From positions 23,126,154 to 23,190,153 of the forward strand of contig OY821522.1 of NCBI GenBank assembly GCA_963682025.1: 64,000 bases of DNA, read 5' to 3'. The DNA comes from Cordilura impudica (Eukaryota; Arthropoda; Insecta; Diptera; Scathophagidae). Positions 32,261-44,069 of this stretch are shown piece by piece. The notes beneath the pieces were generated by a model. It was given only the letters and a program-made list of their open reading frames with translations, was not told the DNA's origin and did not search any database. A program made the translations under genes and the position numbers. How positions within the stretch are numbered: the stretch's first letter is position 1; each line of letters begins with the position of its first letter.

Positions 32261-32878
32261 TAAATTTGTAATAAAACAGATTTTTTTTGTCATAAATATT
32301 TTCATTCCCCTTTTTCTGTTTCCTTTTTTTGTTCTTTTTATATTTGTAAATCCGATTTTTAAACTTGATTCTCTGTTTGATTCCATTTTTAAAAATAAGT
32401 TGGAATTTGTTTTATAAAAGAAATCGCTACATTGGTTCAAACTATATATCAAATTAATTTTCTCTTCGCCATTTAAGTGGTCCATTTTAATTTTGTTTAT
32501 TAAAGAACCCTCACTGTTATTTTCTTGAAGTTAATTGTCGTCAACGAAGTAGTAATTATCGGAGGTAACCGGCCACGAATTATTTTCGTTAAGATACATT
32601 ACGTTTGGGAATTTAGCAACTGTTTCTAATTCAATTTTAAATTTATGTGGATTGTAAATACCTTCATTAACAATTGTTTCACCAATATAACTATGTTTTA
32701 TGTTATTGCCTAAGCCGCGCCCAACATTGGTAATTAAACTATTTTTCTGAGATTTTGGAAATAATATAGGCACAATTTTATTGTTTATTTTAATTTGGTT
32801 ATTATCGTAATCTATAACGGCTTTATATGTACGTAACATGTCGTTTCCTATAATTCCATCGTAATCGTCGTGAAATTT
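32252..32878 (-). pseudogene. Gypsy pol fragment: protease end and linker to reverse transcriptase (copy 1)
   Basis: Reading right to left, DDYDGIIGNDMLRTYKA is the C-terminal (flap-distal) end of a retroviral-type protease, then VIDYDNNQIKINNKIVPI, a TAA at about 32533, and after it KMDHLNGEEKINLIYSLN and CSDFFYKTNSNLF, the linker that precedes reverse transcriptase in gypsy elements. The polymerase itself is gone; repeat DNA follows. The protease N-terminal half lies beyond the solo LTR2, at 34193. Confidence 0.75.
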
Positions 32879-34188
32879 TGTAATGGTACGGCGGTGGTGG
32901 AACTTCCGCTTCCGTTTCCCTGAGCCTTAACGGGTGGAACGTGCTGGCAGGGGACCTAGCTCGCCGGAGGAGTGGGATCTTGTTAAGACCCAGAGAACCC
33001 GCACTACAGATTTCACGTGCGATTTACAAAAAAAAACTCTCAAAACATTCTATGGTCGCTAGTGCATGGATGGCCTTACTCGGGGATTGGGGACGAGGTG
33101 TTATGCCCCTTTTTCCCTCCCTACCATGTTACCTCTACTCCATCTGAATTGGAGGTAACCAACATAAATAAAAAGAATTGGTTGGGTTTTGGTTTTCTTT
33201 TTTTTTCCTTTTCTTTGTATGTTTAACGTTTTCAAATCACAGTTTATAATTTTTTAAAACATTCTCTTCAACTCAGTACCTTTATTCACATTTAAAATTT
33301 TTAAAACCTTTTTAGTTTGCAAAACTGTACTAATTTCCTTTTTTTTTTAAGTACACAATTTATTTTAAATTGTTCCGTGTCACTTTTAAACGTACATATA
33401 TATCAATCGCCCAAACTTAAATTATTTTAAGTTTTTAATTTATTAAAATTTTAAATTTTCAGCACTCTACTTAAGTCTTTTTTTTTTTGTTTTAAATTTC
33501 TTTATTAATTGTGTGGTTTTAAATTTCTTTATTAATTGTGTTAATCTGTTAACTTTTCGTTTATAATTTGCTAATTATTTGTTTCTATCTTATTTCACTT
33601 TCTTAAATTCCTTTAAATTACATTTTAACCTTCTTAGACTTTTATCAATTTAATATATTTTTTTTTTAACTTAACATAAGTCTTTTTTAAATTTCTTAAT
33701 TTCTTAACTTGTACACTAATTTTAAACTTCACTTAACTCTACATTTTAATTCTTAAGAGGTTTATCCTCAACCTTTTGTTTCAAATTCCAAAATTCAACT
33801 CCTTCACTATCAAAACTTGAATTCCTTTATTGATTTTTCGTCATCTTTCAATAACCCAATTATTCCCTCCGTCAAATTTTTTTTGCACACAAAAAAATCA
33901 AACAACAAACCAGTTTGTTGCTTGCAAAAAAATTTCGCAATCATTCATACGTGTAACCAACACTCATACATTCATTAAATTCCCTATGTAAAAAAAGCTT
34001 TATACATGAATGAAATTATGCTGACGGAGAAATATTAACACCAACTCAAGTGTTTAAAAATATAATTTTTTTTGCAACAAACAAAAATTGGCCAACGGTA
34101 TTACCATATAAGGTGTTGTTTACATGGTATAGTTTTTTCTTTTGTGTGATATACACTCAATAGCAAAAATTTTCGTACGGCCGTCACA
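32879..34188 (-). repeat. Solo LTR2 inside the protease gene (copy 1), 1310 bp
   Basis: On the minus strand it starts TGTGACGGCCGT (34188) and ends CCATTACA (32879), with ATTT on both sides (32875-32878 and 34189-34192), a 4-bp target duplication. The interrupted protease frame is in register across the element once one ATTT is discounted. The last 130 bases form the imperfect palindrome also seen at 8260. No LTR2 internal sequence is present, so it arose by LTR-LTR recombination. Compared with copies 2 and 3 it lacks about 71 bases near 33990. Confidence 0.85.
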
Positions 34189-34192
34189 ATTT

Positions 34193-34401
34193 ACATTCTA
34201 TTAATGTCATTTTCTCATTCATATCACCTAATTCAGAAAACATTGGTATTCGGTAGATTGTGTTAGATAATATCTCACCTTGTAGGGTGTTCAATTTTGA
34301 TGTTGCTGAATTAATTCTCCATTTAGGATGACATAAACCTGGATTTACAATTGAGTGAGTGGCTCTAGTATCCACTATAAATTTAAGTTTGTTTTTTAAT
34401 A
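34193..34401 (-). pseudogene. Gypsy protease, N-terminal half (copy 1)
   Basis: Reads KLKFIVDTRATHSIVNPG: the active-site DTGA motif of aspartic proteases has become DTRA here and in copy 2 and 3, so the gene was inactive before array formation unless the family differs. Continues to MTLIECK at the solo LTR2 junction. Confidence 0.7.
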
Positions 34402-34956
34402 CTATGTATGGTAGTTCACCGGAGAGGTCGGAAAACGAAAATTTTGTGCCATGACATTTTCAGTTTGATGACTTGAATTTTGAACCTGATTGGGATTGTT
34501 CACATGATTGGTACGACGTTGATTTTCTGGTGGGTTTAATAAAGAGTTTTGAGTGATAGCATTGTTCAAGTTAGATTGTGACACATTCTGTGCGACTGGC
34601 ATGCTTTCGAAATTAACTGGAATATTGTAGTTTTGAAACATATTAATATCCATTGGCTCTGGGATTGGTTGTTTGGAACAAAAATTTTTACTGAAATTTG
34701 GATAATTATAGTTAAAATTTCCACCGTTGTTTCGATTATAATCTTGGTTATTACAGCTATTAATGAAATGGTTATTATTCCGTTGGTATTCATTGTTATT
34801 ACGGAATCTATTAGAATCGTATTGATTACTTTCATTAAGTGAATTACTGTTATAACTAGTACCTTTCCCGTTTGAATTAAACCGTGGGTTACTGTTTCTG
34901 TTGTCTCGAAGTTGATGATAATTGCGGTTATTATTGTTTGTATTGGGTCGACTCAT
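34402..34956 (-). pseudogene. Gypsy Gag, C-terminal part (copy 1)
   Basis: Asn/Arg/Gln-rich, low-complexity nucleic-acid-binding tail (MSRPNTNNNNRNYHQLRDNR) ending before the protease. No zinc knuckle. It is separated from the capsid part (35027-35512) by a frame break near 35020 that is one base different from copies 2 and 3. Confidence 0.65.
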
Positions 34957-35026
34957 ATTTCTATTTTCAAAGTTACTCTTCTTATCGTTTCTTCCGTATT
35001 CAGCGTATCGCGATGCAAAAAGATAT

Positions 35027-35512
35027 TCATTGCTTCTTCAAGAGTGTCTGATTCTTACATGCCAGTATGGTCTTCATTGGTTTAGGTATTTTTTCTTTAA
35101 AAATATTGAGAGAAGTTCTCATATTGTTCCTAGCGATTTGCTCACTATTTACATTTGTCCCCAAATCTGATACTGTCTTGTTATTTAAACTTCGGTGTTT
35201 GTCTTTGATATTGTAAAAATCAATCGCATTTGATCTAAAAATTATAGATCGAAGTTTGTCGTAAAGCTGTTCTACACTTTGGCTTTCCCCAAAATAATTT
35301 ATCAAAACTGTCTTAATTTCTGACCACGTTTGCGCTTGAAAATTTATTTCGATAGCTTCCCTGGCCTTACCCTTAAATCTACTTTTGATCAAATCAATAA
35401 ATAATTGTTGGGAAAGTTCGTCGTATTGTATAAGAAGGGGATTTATTCTATCAGCAAGTGAAATAAAGGTATATAGGTATGTTTTTTCACCTGATTCCGG
35501 CAACCGTTCCAA
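35027..35512 (-). pseudogene. Gypsy Gag, capsid-like part (copy 1)
   Basis: Begins MERLPESGEKTYLYTFISLA and continues with LLIQYDELSQQLFIDLIKSR, FKGKAREAIEINFQAQTWSE and NYFGESQSVEQLYDKLRSI, the helical capsid pattern of Ty3/gypsy Gag. Its N-terminus and the element's 5' leader are separated from the LTR by a Tc1 and a Helentron-like insertion. Confidence 0.7.
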
Positions 35513-35764
35513 AAAGTGAAGAGGACTTAGAATATACTACTATTACTATTACTATACTATTTTACTAAATAAAATCAAGATTCTCGATGACCGAATTGAA
35601 AAAGAACACAAATTAATTGTTATATATGTGTCGTTATATTAAAAGATAGAAAGAAATCTTAACGTAGGGGAAAAATGTATGCAGATACATATAAAAAATA
35701 TTTTCAACCAATTTACTAGTAATGATTGTTATATTGTTATATAAAAAAAAATATTACATATACA

Positions 35765-37437
35765 CAGTATGTAGAAAAAATAAGTTTCCAATGTCATATA
35801 TTTAAATTGGTGAACTGTGAGCTTCCTAAAGCTTATGAATTGATACATACCATTCTCATTTTAAAAACTACTCATACTATTGTTCCTATTGGAGAAGTTT
35901 GAAAGGTTTTGCTCTTCAATAGAAATAAAGGTAATACCAGTTTCACAGAAAGAAATAATTTGTACATTGAAAAAGTAAGTTTCCAAAAGCAATCAAGTAG
36001 AGAAACATTGCACACTAACATAAAATCTTGATATTTTAACTATTTTTTATAAATTTAGTTAATTTTGCATACAAATAAATACGTTAAAGATAAATTTTTC
36101 TACCATTTTATTAATTTTGATTACTTTTTTCATAATATTGAAATTAACCCTTTAATTTAATAGAAAATAATTTAATTTTGCAAAAAAATGGGTAAATTCA
36201 AACAATTGACAACTGAGGAACGAAAAGTAATTATTAGTCTTTATAAAGATGGCCACAACCTTCGATATATTGGACAAAAATTTTGCAAATCGCATACAGC
36301 AGTTCGTAAAGTAATTGTGGCCTTCGAGAATAAACACAGAGTTTGTGCTAAAAACAGACCAGGGCGTCCTAAAATAACATCCCAAAGAGTTGACAGAAGA
36401 ATCCTTGACACATCAGAGGCTAACCCATTAAAATCTGTACCAAAAATTCGTTCTCAGTTGCTTAACGAAGGAAGAATTGCCCCGTCAGTATTCACCATTC
36501 GTAACAGGCTAAGAGAATACGGCAAACATGGGCGCGTAGCTCGTAAAATTGCCTACATTAGCAAAGTAAATAAGACCAAAAGAATGCTGTTTTATGAGGA
36601 ACACGTTTTAAAGCCCAAAGAATTTTGGCACAACATTTTATGGACTGACGAATCAATGATAAGACTGAAATACTCTCATGGTATGATACACGTTTGGCGT
36701 TAGGCAGGTGACGAACTATCATTAAAGTGTACCGTTCCAACTGTAAAAGCGGTAGAGAGAGGTTTGATGGTGTGGGGCTGCCTTTCTGCCAAAGGTACTG
36801 GTGAAATCATCGTATTAGAAGGAAAAGTAAATGCTGCTGTGTATATGAGAATTCTGGAGGAAACAGCTATACCTGAGGGGAATCGCTTAATATGTGAACA
36901 TTTCATATTCCAGCAGGATAATGCGCCTATACATATAGCGAAAAGGGTAGTGGAATACCTTGCTGATAGAAATGTTCCTATTTTAAGGTGGCCACCCCAA
37001 AGTCCAGACCTTTCTCCCATCGAGAACGCTTGGTCTATACTTAAAATTCGGATTGCTGAGGCGGCCCCTCGAAACCTTAGCCAACTTAAAGATTGCATTG
37101 TTTCGAACTGGAAAATTATTAGTCCAGCAGAGTGCCTAAAGTAAGTAGAAGCTATGCAAGTCCGCCTTGCTAAAATGTCTCTCCGAAATGGAGGTCACTG
37201 CGGTTACTAAGCGAGATGGAAACAAATTTTTTCTACTATTTTCTTTGAATTCTTTTAAGTTTTTTTTATCTGGCTACAATGAATTTATAATTTTTTTTAA
37301 TATTTTTTATTTGTTACTACTGATTAAGTTAAAAACGTACAGTAAAGACAAAGAATATTAAAAAATACTACACCAAAAAAGTTTCAAACGTTTTATTCTA
37401 TAACTATTCTGTGGAAACTTATTTTTTCCACATACTG
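35765..37437 (+). mobile_element. Tc1-type transposon (copy 1)
   Basis: Ends are CAGTATGTAGAAAAAATAAG at 35765 and the inverted CTTATTTTTTCCACATACTG ending 37437; TA follows on the right. A second inner copy of AAGTAAGTTTCC near 35970 hints at an IR/DR arrangement. 1673 bp in length with one transposase gene. Inserted in the leader/gag region of the minus-strand gypsy element. Confidence 0.8.
36188..37210 (+). pseudogene. Tc1-family transposase (copy 1)
   Basis: About 340 codons: paired-type helix-turn-helix (LTTEERKVIISLYKDGHN), GRPKITSQ hinge, then the catalytic domain with D in NILWTDESMIRL, D in FQQDNAPIHIA and E in SPDLSPIENAWSI. The last two are 34 residues apart, the DD34E pattern of Tc1. 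An in-frame TAG at 36701-36703 follows VWR in all three array copies. This copy has another stop, TAA at 37142-37144, where copy 2 has TTA. Confidence 0.9.
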
Positions 37438-37650
37438 TATGTACGTAAATACTTATAGTTTAATGCAGCTTTCACCTTTTATGATGATATTGTGCCTTCA
37501 ACGATAGCGTTTGTTTATTATTAGGGTGTCGAAAGTTTCTTTTCACTTGCTATATTTTTATTTTATTATTAAAGTCTTTCAAAACTTCTATGCGTTTTTT
37601 ATAACAAATTTTCGTTCCTTTTTTTCTTAAATTCTTTTCAGGAATGTCTT
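37438..37650. other. Gypsy leader remnant, no gene
   Basis: AT-rich DNA between the Tc1 and Helentron-like insertions, part of the minus-strand gypsy leader by position. Confidence 0.4.
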
Positions 37651-38434
37651 TATACCCTATACCACTATGTGGTTTGGGTATAATGACTTTGTGCTGCTGT
37701 TTGTAACAACCAAAAATATTTGACCCACACCCATCTTTAATTATACCGATCGAATCAGAATCACTACCTGATTCGATTTAACGATGTCCGTCCGTCTGTG
37801 TGTCCATGTAAAGTTTGTAATCAAACTGCGGTCGCAAATATGAATATATTTTGACGAAATTTGGTATTTGATCTTTTATCGGCCATGGGATGAGCTCTAT
37901 TGAAATTGGTGAGAATCGGTCTATGTTCAGACCTAGCCCGCATACAAATGACCCCTATGAAATCAACATATATTGCCATAGTATCCAAATTATCATACAA
38001 ATCTTAGTCAAATTGGGTTTGTATGTATATATTACATCCGTTAATCAGTAGTCCAAAAATGATCCCTATTGGACAACTCTTAGTCATAGGCCCCATATAG
38101 AGCTGCTTCCCGATCTTCACTTAAATCTATCAAAAAACAAAAATATTTCACTGATTCTTCTCAAATTTTGTTTGTATATATTTTTGCAAAATACAAGAGA
38201 CTTTACCAAACATGGTCAGGATCGGTCCATTTTTGGGCCTAGTCCCCATATAGATATAGCATCCGATATGAACTTTTTCATATCTGCAGCCGAAAAAATT
38301 AATAAAAAACCCACTCAAATTTGGTTTATGCTTACTTCTATATCCAGTTCGTTGGGCCTGAGAGATAGGGTATCTAAACGCATGGTATAGGGTATCGTAT
38401 AGTCGGTCTAGACCGACTATAATTTTCTTACTTG
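37651..38434 (+). mobile_element. Helentron-associated (DINE-like) non-autonomous element (copy 1)
   Basis: Begins TATACCCTATACCAC-TAT-GTGGTTTGGGTATA, a 5' hairpin, contains GATGTCCGTCCGTCTGTGTG, and ends with the 24-bp palindrome TATAGTCGGTCTAGACCGAC TATA followed by ATTTTCTTACTTG. It lies between T-rich flanks. No coding capacity; the short frame near the 3' end is accidental. Confidence 0.7.
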
Positions 38435-38849
38435 TTTTTTATTCGGGAACGTTTTCTTTATTTTTATTTCATACTACTTATATAGTTTCGGTTAGTTTGC
38501 TTCCAAAATAGGGGTTTTCTTTTTGTAAAAGCACTTTTTGTAAATTTTAATATTGTCATTAGAGTTTTAATTTTAATTATTAATATTATTATATTTTTTT
38601 TGTATAATAATATAAGTGTCTTTATATAATTGTTCAAATTTTTATGTTTTATTTTAAATTTGTAACGCAAAATTAATTTTTTTTCGCTTTCTTGTTTTGA
38701 ATTGGTTTTTAAAAAATGTTTTTATTTTTTTAAAAGTTAAATTTTCAACATTGTTGTTTGAAAAATAATGTTCATAAAGGTATACCCTTTTAGACATTGA
38801 ATTGTCAAGTATGCTTATTATATATAAAACTCACAAGGATACCGGGTAT
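38435..38849 (-). other. 5' leader of LTR1 gypsy element (copy 1), no gene
   Basis: AT-rich, non-coding stretch between the Helentron-like element and the primer site, in the position of the 5' untranslated leader. Confidence 0.45.
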
Positions 38850-38865
38850 CCTACCGACTGCGCCA
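38850..38865 (-). other. Primer binding site, tRNA-Ser type (copy 1)
   Basis: The minus strand reads TGGCGCAGTCGGTAGG, the complement of a serine tRNA 3' end used by 297/17.6-like gypsy elements, directly after the LTR1 end. Copy 2 (52043-52058) has one change. Confidence 0.75.
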
Positions 38866-39065
38866 ATTTTGTCGTAGGTTTCTTATTCGAAATAAATACG
38901 ACGTTGATTATTTATTTAAAATATATTTTATTTATTTTATATTTAAAATAATAATTTTCTTTATTATTTTCTTTATTAAGTTTATAAGTATAAACGGATA
39001 ACGTTTTACTTAAATATTAATTTAAATATTCACGCTATGGCTTCCGAAATCAGACTCTGGCGTCA
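38866..39065 (-). repeat. LTR1, 5' LTR of the minus-strand gypsy element (copy 1)
   Basis: 200 bp, starts TGACGCCAGAGTCTG (39065) and ends ACGACAAAAT at the primer site. The outer five bases, CGTCA on the plus strand, touch the Transib end. Confidence 0.75.
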
Positions 39066-39237
39066 CACAGTGGTTCAAAACCAAAAAAAGTGGTAATAAG
39101 TCTGGAACTTCTAAACTATTGGTTGGATTGGAATAGTATATTCTAGGCGATTGTAGTCAAGGATATAGGCTTTCAAAATATTTATTTTTGAGATACCCTG
39201 TTGTAACACAGGGTGAGCTACAGGGTGCCAAATTCGA

Positions 39238-39251
39238 CCACCTCGAGGTGG
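39238..39251. promoter_or_regulatory. 14-bp palindrome in Transib terminal repeat
   Basis: CCACCTCGAGGTGG, a perfect palindrome near a second dyad CCCTGT...ACAGGG (39189-39206), inside the left terminal region. Degraded in copy 2 (GAGGTGAAAA). Could be a protein-binding site; unproven. Confidence 0.35.
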
Positions 39252-40715
39252 AAAATGCTTTCAAAGCTTGTAACTTTTATAAATATGAAGTGATTTTTAC
39301 GCTTTTAATATTTTTCCAATAACCATTAAATTGTTTACAACAAACATGCCTACACTACCTAGTTATCGCTTATGGTTTAAAAAATATTTGGCTTTAAAAA
39401 TCAACACTTGAACTTTTCACCAAATTCTTTCTTGGTTTTTCGCAAATAACATTTTTATTAAAATAGATAAAAAAAAAAATCTAAAAATACGTGGCGATAG
39501 CCAGTACTTTTTAAAAAAATACGTTGAAGTATTTTTTGAATTCTTTCAAACCGTTTAGTGAGCACAAAATCTTAAAGTTGACTTTTTGAATCAGGTTTTA
39601 AAAATTGCAAATTTTTGCCAAAAAATACCCTTCATTCTTTCACTTTTTTCTCACAACCTTGGTAAAACATGTATATATTTTTCTACATATTTTAAAAGAA
39701 TATGCTTCAAGAATGGTTCTAAGCGAAATTCTTAATATTTTTGGACATGCACCCTACGTCCAGCATTGGACGAAATTGGGCAATTTAAAAAAAAAACTAA
39801 GTTTTAAAAGTTAATACAAAAATATCCGCTCGATTTCTTCAAATATTTCACCGCAGTATTAAAGCTCCAAATATTTTTATTTATTTGCCGCAATAAAATT
39901 CACCGCCGTTACATAAACGTGGTCATGAGGGCTTAAATGGTGAAAAAAGTCAAATTTTCATACGAATTTTTTTTGTTAACATAAAAAACATATTAAGATT
40001 AGTTATTTATATATTTTGTTTAGAACGGCATTTAAATTATCTAAAACACTTCAAAAAATCATTTTGATAACGTTAATAGTTTTTGAGATATTTATATTCA
40101 AATTTCAGAAAAAAATATAGAAAAACTATGGTTTTTCGTTTTTTTTTGGTTTTTTGGTAAAGTGTTCCCAACATTTTTGAATTTTACTTATTATTATATA
40201 TATTGTTAAGGAAGACATATTTATCTATTCAACGATATATAACATGTCTATCAAATATATTGCAACATGCTGAAATAATGACCCCAAACCACACTCCACA
40301 GGCAAAAATTTAGCTATTTCTCTATTTGTTCATATAAATGGTCATTTACATAGTGAATGACATATTTTTTTATTGTTTTTGGTAAAGGGTTGCATACGTT
40401 TTTATTACTTCAAATAACTTTATATATCTTTTCAAAGAAGGTATAATTATAAGTTAATGGTGTATGAAATATTTACCTAATGAGTTTCAACTGATCATAA
40501 AATTGCCCGAAACTCTGATACCTATTGCAAAATATCTGTAATTCACAATACCTTTTTATTAAAAAAAAACAGGTAAAAGCCAAATCCTTAGATTCACTAA
40601 AACAAAATGTAAGTATAGGTTAAAGTACCTGCTCGATATATTACCTTTCAAAAAGTATTTTCAGTATATAACCATGAGTTTCTTGTTTATTAAGATCACT
40701 TACGTATAATCTAAC

Positions 40716-42735
40716 ATGGAGGTTACATTAAAGTATTATTCACTTTGCAAAGTTATTTGGGAAAATCCTTCCGATTCTACTATTCATCCATCACGTTCGG
40801 AAAAAGTCTCGAAATTATTTTATACATTTAACAACACTTACGGTTTAAATGTGAGATCTGAAGATGTTGAAAATTTTTACAAAGCTTAGAGAGCCAATCG
40901 GGTTTATCAAAATCAAAGTTTATGACTAAAAATGAAGAATGGTTGCAAACGGGACTCACAGTACAAATTGAGAAAAAGGCAGTTGGTCGACCTAAAAAGG
41001 ACTACGAAAATATTCAATCAAGGACAAAAAAGAAAAAACAAGAAGAAATCATCGCCTAATGAAATTAAGGATTCTTTTAAATCAGCTTTGACGCACGCAA
41101 CCAAAGGAAGCTGCTAAAATTGTAGATGTGTTACCAACTGCATCTCCTAAGCGGTTGAAGCGTATGGTGCAAAGTATTTCAACTCCAAAATCGTCAACAT
41201 CATTTACAGAAGAGGATGCGTTAGCTCTTATTTTAAATTTGGGATTGACAAGAAATAAATACGGTATTTTGAGAAAAGCTCTCAAAGAAAAAAGGATTTG
41301 ATATTTTTCCTAAAAGCAGAGCCATAAAGGAAACAAAAAATAAAATTCTACCATCTAATGTGAAATCCAATACTGAAAGTGCAAATGTTGGATTAGCGGA
41401 ACTGCTTGAAAACACTGCATCTAGAATAATATCCACATTTAGCAAAGAAAAAATAGAAATATGCAACAATTCAGAAATTACGTTAATATGTAAATGGTGA
41501 TGCGATGGAATATCTGGATTTTCTGAGTATAGACAACCAAGTGGAAGCAATTCAGAAATAGATTTTTCAACAATTTTTATGACATCATTAGTACCATTAA
41601 AAATGAGGCTATATAATGAGACAAGTTCTTCTTCTAGTGAGAGAGAATATCAGGACATATGGAGTAATTTAACACCCGGATCTAAGTTCCTATGTCGCCC
41701 AATCCGATTTGAGTACACAAAGGAAGACAAAATTACAACACAAAACTTAGTGAGTTCAATAAATCAGGAAATTTCGAGATTGTCTCCAGTTTTTGTGGAA
41801 ATATCTGGAAGTGTCATTAAAGTGTTATTTCAACCACTTTTTACAATGATGGGAAAGTAGCCAATGCCGTTACAGATATAACATCTACTTGGAAATGTAA
41901 TATATGTGGAAAGAAAAGTTCAGAATTTCATAACAGTTGTGATGAAATTCCTATTAATGAAAATGCTTTAAAATTTGGAATATCACCACTTCATGCAAGA
42001 ATACGATTTGTGGAATATTGCTTGCATCTCGCATATGAGCTAAAATACCGGCAAATTCCAGGACAAGAAAATATACCAGTTAAAAATAATACTGATCTAC
42101 ACGCCATACGAAAAACTGAGAAGAAAAGAATTCAGGATGAATTTAAAATGCAACTTGGTCTAATTATCGATAAGCCTCTTTGTGGCTATGGAAGTTCAAA
42201 TGATGGTAATACAGCAAGACGTTTCTTTGAAGATCCCGAAACTACTTCTTTGATTACTGGCATTGACACGGCTTTAATCGCACGGTTTAAAGTAATATTA
42301 GCTGTCATTAATAGTAAACAACAAATTAATGAGGAGAAATTGAAAATATATGCTAGTGGAACTAAGGAATTAATAATGAACTTATATCCTTGGAGGCCAA
42401 TGACACCAACTGTACACAAAGTATTAGCTCATGGGAAAGAAATAATACAAAATAGAATCCTGCCCTTGGGAGAACTGACTGAAGAAGCACAAGAAGCTAG
42501 AAACAGAGATGTCAAACACTTTAGACTTTTTAATACAAGAAAATGTAGCAAAGAAGCCCAAAATTCCGATTTAATGGAATATTTATTGATATCATCAGAT
42601 CCAGTAATATACTCCATAAGAACAAAATGGTTACCAAAAATAAGTCTTGAAATAGAAAATGATGATTCCGAAGCTATGGATATAAAACATCTTTTAACTT
42701 TTGATATTTCTGATTGTTTTGTAGAAAATAACTAG
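40716..42735 (+). pseudogene. Transib transposase (RAG1-like DDE recombinase), copy 1
   Basis: Starts MEVTLKYYSLCKVIWENPSD. Further on: SPKRLKRMVQSIS, then K-W-TGA-C-D-G-ISGFSEYRQPSGS with the first catalytic aspartate, MTSLVPLKMRLYNE, FLCRPIRFEYTKED, FQPLFTMMGK at the second aspartate region, WKCNICGKKSSEFHNSC (zinc ligands), GYGSSNDGNTARRFFEDP, TPTVHKVLAHGKEI (zinc histidines) and LGELTEEAQEARNRD with the catalytic glutamate. The motif order is that of Transib and the RAG1 core. Disabled: TGA at 41498-41500, a frame change with loss of the second aspartate at about 41848, a frame break near 41105, and a copy-specific TAG near 40888. Confidence 0.85.
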
Positions 42736-44069
42736 TAAAAAAGCAGACAATTGTTATGTACTTTTAAGCCTATTATAAAACAAATAAAAAAATACTCATT
42801 AAAAAAAATTTAGTTATATTTGTTATTTAATAATGAAAATATCTTAGGCATTGGATTTTTACCTGTTTTTTTTTGTATAAAATCAGCATCAGAGTTTCGG
42901 GCAATTTTATGATCAGTTGAAACTCATTAGGTAAATATTTCATACACCATTAACTTATAATTATACCTTCTTTGAAAAGATATATAAAATTATTTGAAGT
43001 AATAAAAACGTATGCAACCCTTTACCAAAAAACCATAAAAAAATATGTCATTCACTACATAGTGACCATTTATATGAACAAATAGAGAAATAGCTAAATT
43101 TTTGCCTGTGGAGTGTGGTTTGGGGTCATTATTTCAGCATGTTGCAATATATTTGATAGACATGTTATATATCGTTGAATAGATAAATATGTCTTCTTTA
43201 ACAATATATATAATAATAAGTAAAATAAAACGAAAAACCATAGTTTTTCTATATTTTTTTCTGAAATTTGAAAATAAATATCTCAAAAACTATTAACGTT
43301 ATCAAAATGATTTTTTGAAGTGTTTTAGATAATTTAAATGCCGTTCTAAACAAAATATAAAAATAACTAATCTTAATATGTTTTTTATGTTAACAAAAAA
43401 AAATTCGTATGAAAATTTGACTTTTTTCACCATTTAAGCCCTCATGACCACGTTTATGTAACGGCGGTGAATTTTATTGCGGCAAATAAATAAAAATATT
43501 TGGAGCTTTAATACTGCGGTGAAATATTTGAAGAAATCGAGCGGATATTTTTGTATTAACTTTTAAAACTTAGTTTTTTTTTAAATTGCCCAATTTCGTC
43601 CAATGCTGGACGTAGGGTGCATGTCCAAAAATATTAAGAATTTCGCTTAGAACCATTCTTGAAGCATATTCTTTTAAAATATGTAGAAAAATATATACAT
43701 GTTTTACCAAGGTTGTGAGAAAAAAGTGAAAGAATGAAGGGTATTTTTTGGCAAAAATTTGCAATTTTTAAAACCTGATTCAAAAAGTCAACTTTAAGAT
43801 TTTGTGCTCACTAAACGGTTTGAAATAATTCAAAAAATACGTCAACGTATTTTTTTAAAAAGTACTGGCTATCGCCACATATTTTTAGATTTTTTTTTAA
43901 TCTATTTTAATAAAAATGTTATTTGCGAAAAACCAAGAAAGAATTTGGTGAAAAGTTCAAATGTTGATTTTTAAAGCCAAATATTTTTTAAACCATAAGC
44001 GATAACTAGGTAGTATAAGCATGTTTTTTGTAAACAATTTAATGGTTATTGGAAATATTTTAAAAATTT

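Larger units (their letters stand above)
39066..44066 (+). mobile_element. Transib-superfamily (RAG1-like) transposon with long inverted repeats (copy 1)
   Basis: Left end CACAGTGGTTCAAAACC at 39066. The outer 1.5 kb on the left (39066-40588) and 1.2 kb on the right (42850-44066) are inverted copies of each other, for example ACGTTAATAGTTTTTGAGAT (about 40070) against ATCTCAAAAACTATTAACGT (about 43280). Between them lies one transposase gene. The right end is cut: the outermost 260 bp present on the left are missing and the sequence passes straight into array copy 2. Transib ends normally start CACWATG; CACAGTG is also the V(D)J heptamer. Confidence 0.8.

Noticed and set aside
36152..36385. 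Minus-strand frames over the Tc1 transposase and over gag (for example 36152-36385 and 36700-37098)
   Set aside because: They mirror well-supported genes on the other strand.
38390..38440. Rho-independent-type terminator at the 24-bp palindrome followed by T
   Set aside because: Eukaryotic context; the palindrome is the 3' end of a Helentron-like element and recurs in four places.
39605..39814. A 69-codon frame (MQIFAKKYPSFFHFF...) found in several Transib arms in both orientations
   Set aside because: It repeats only because the arms are copies of each other; it is lost in the left arm of copy 2 and shows no protein-family features.
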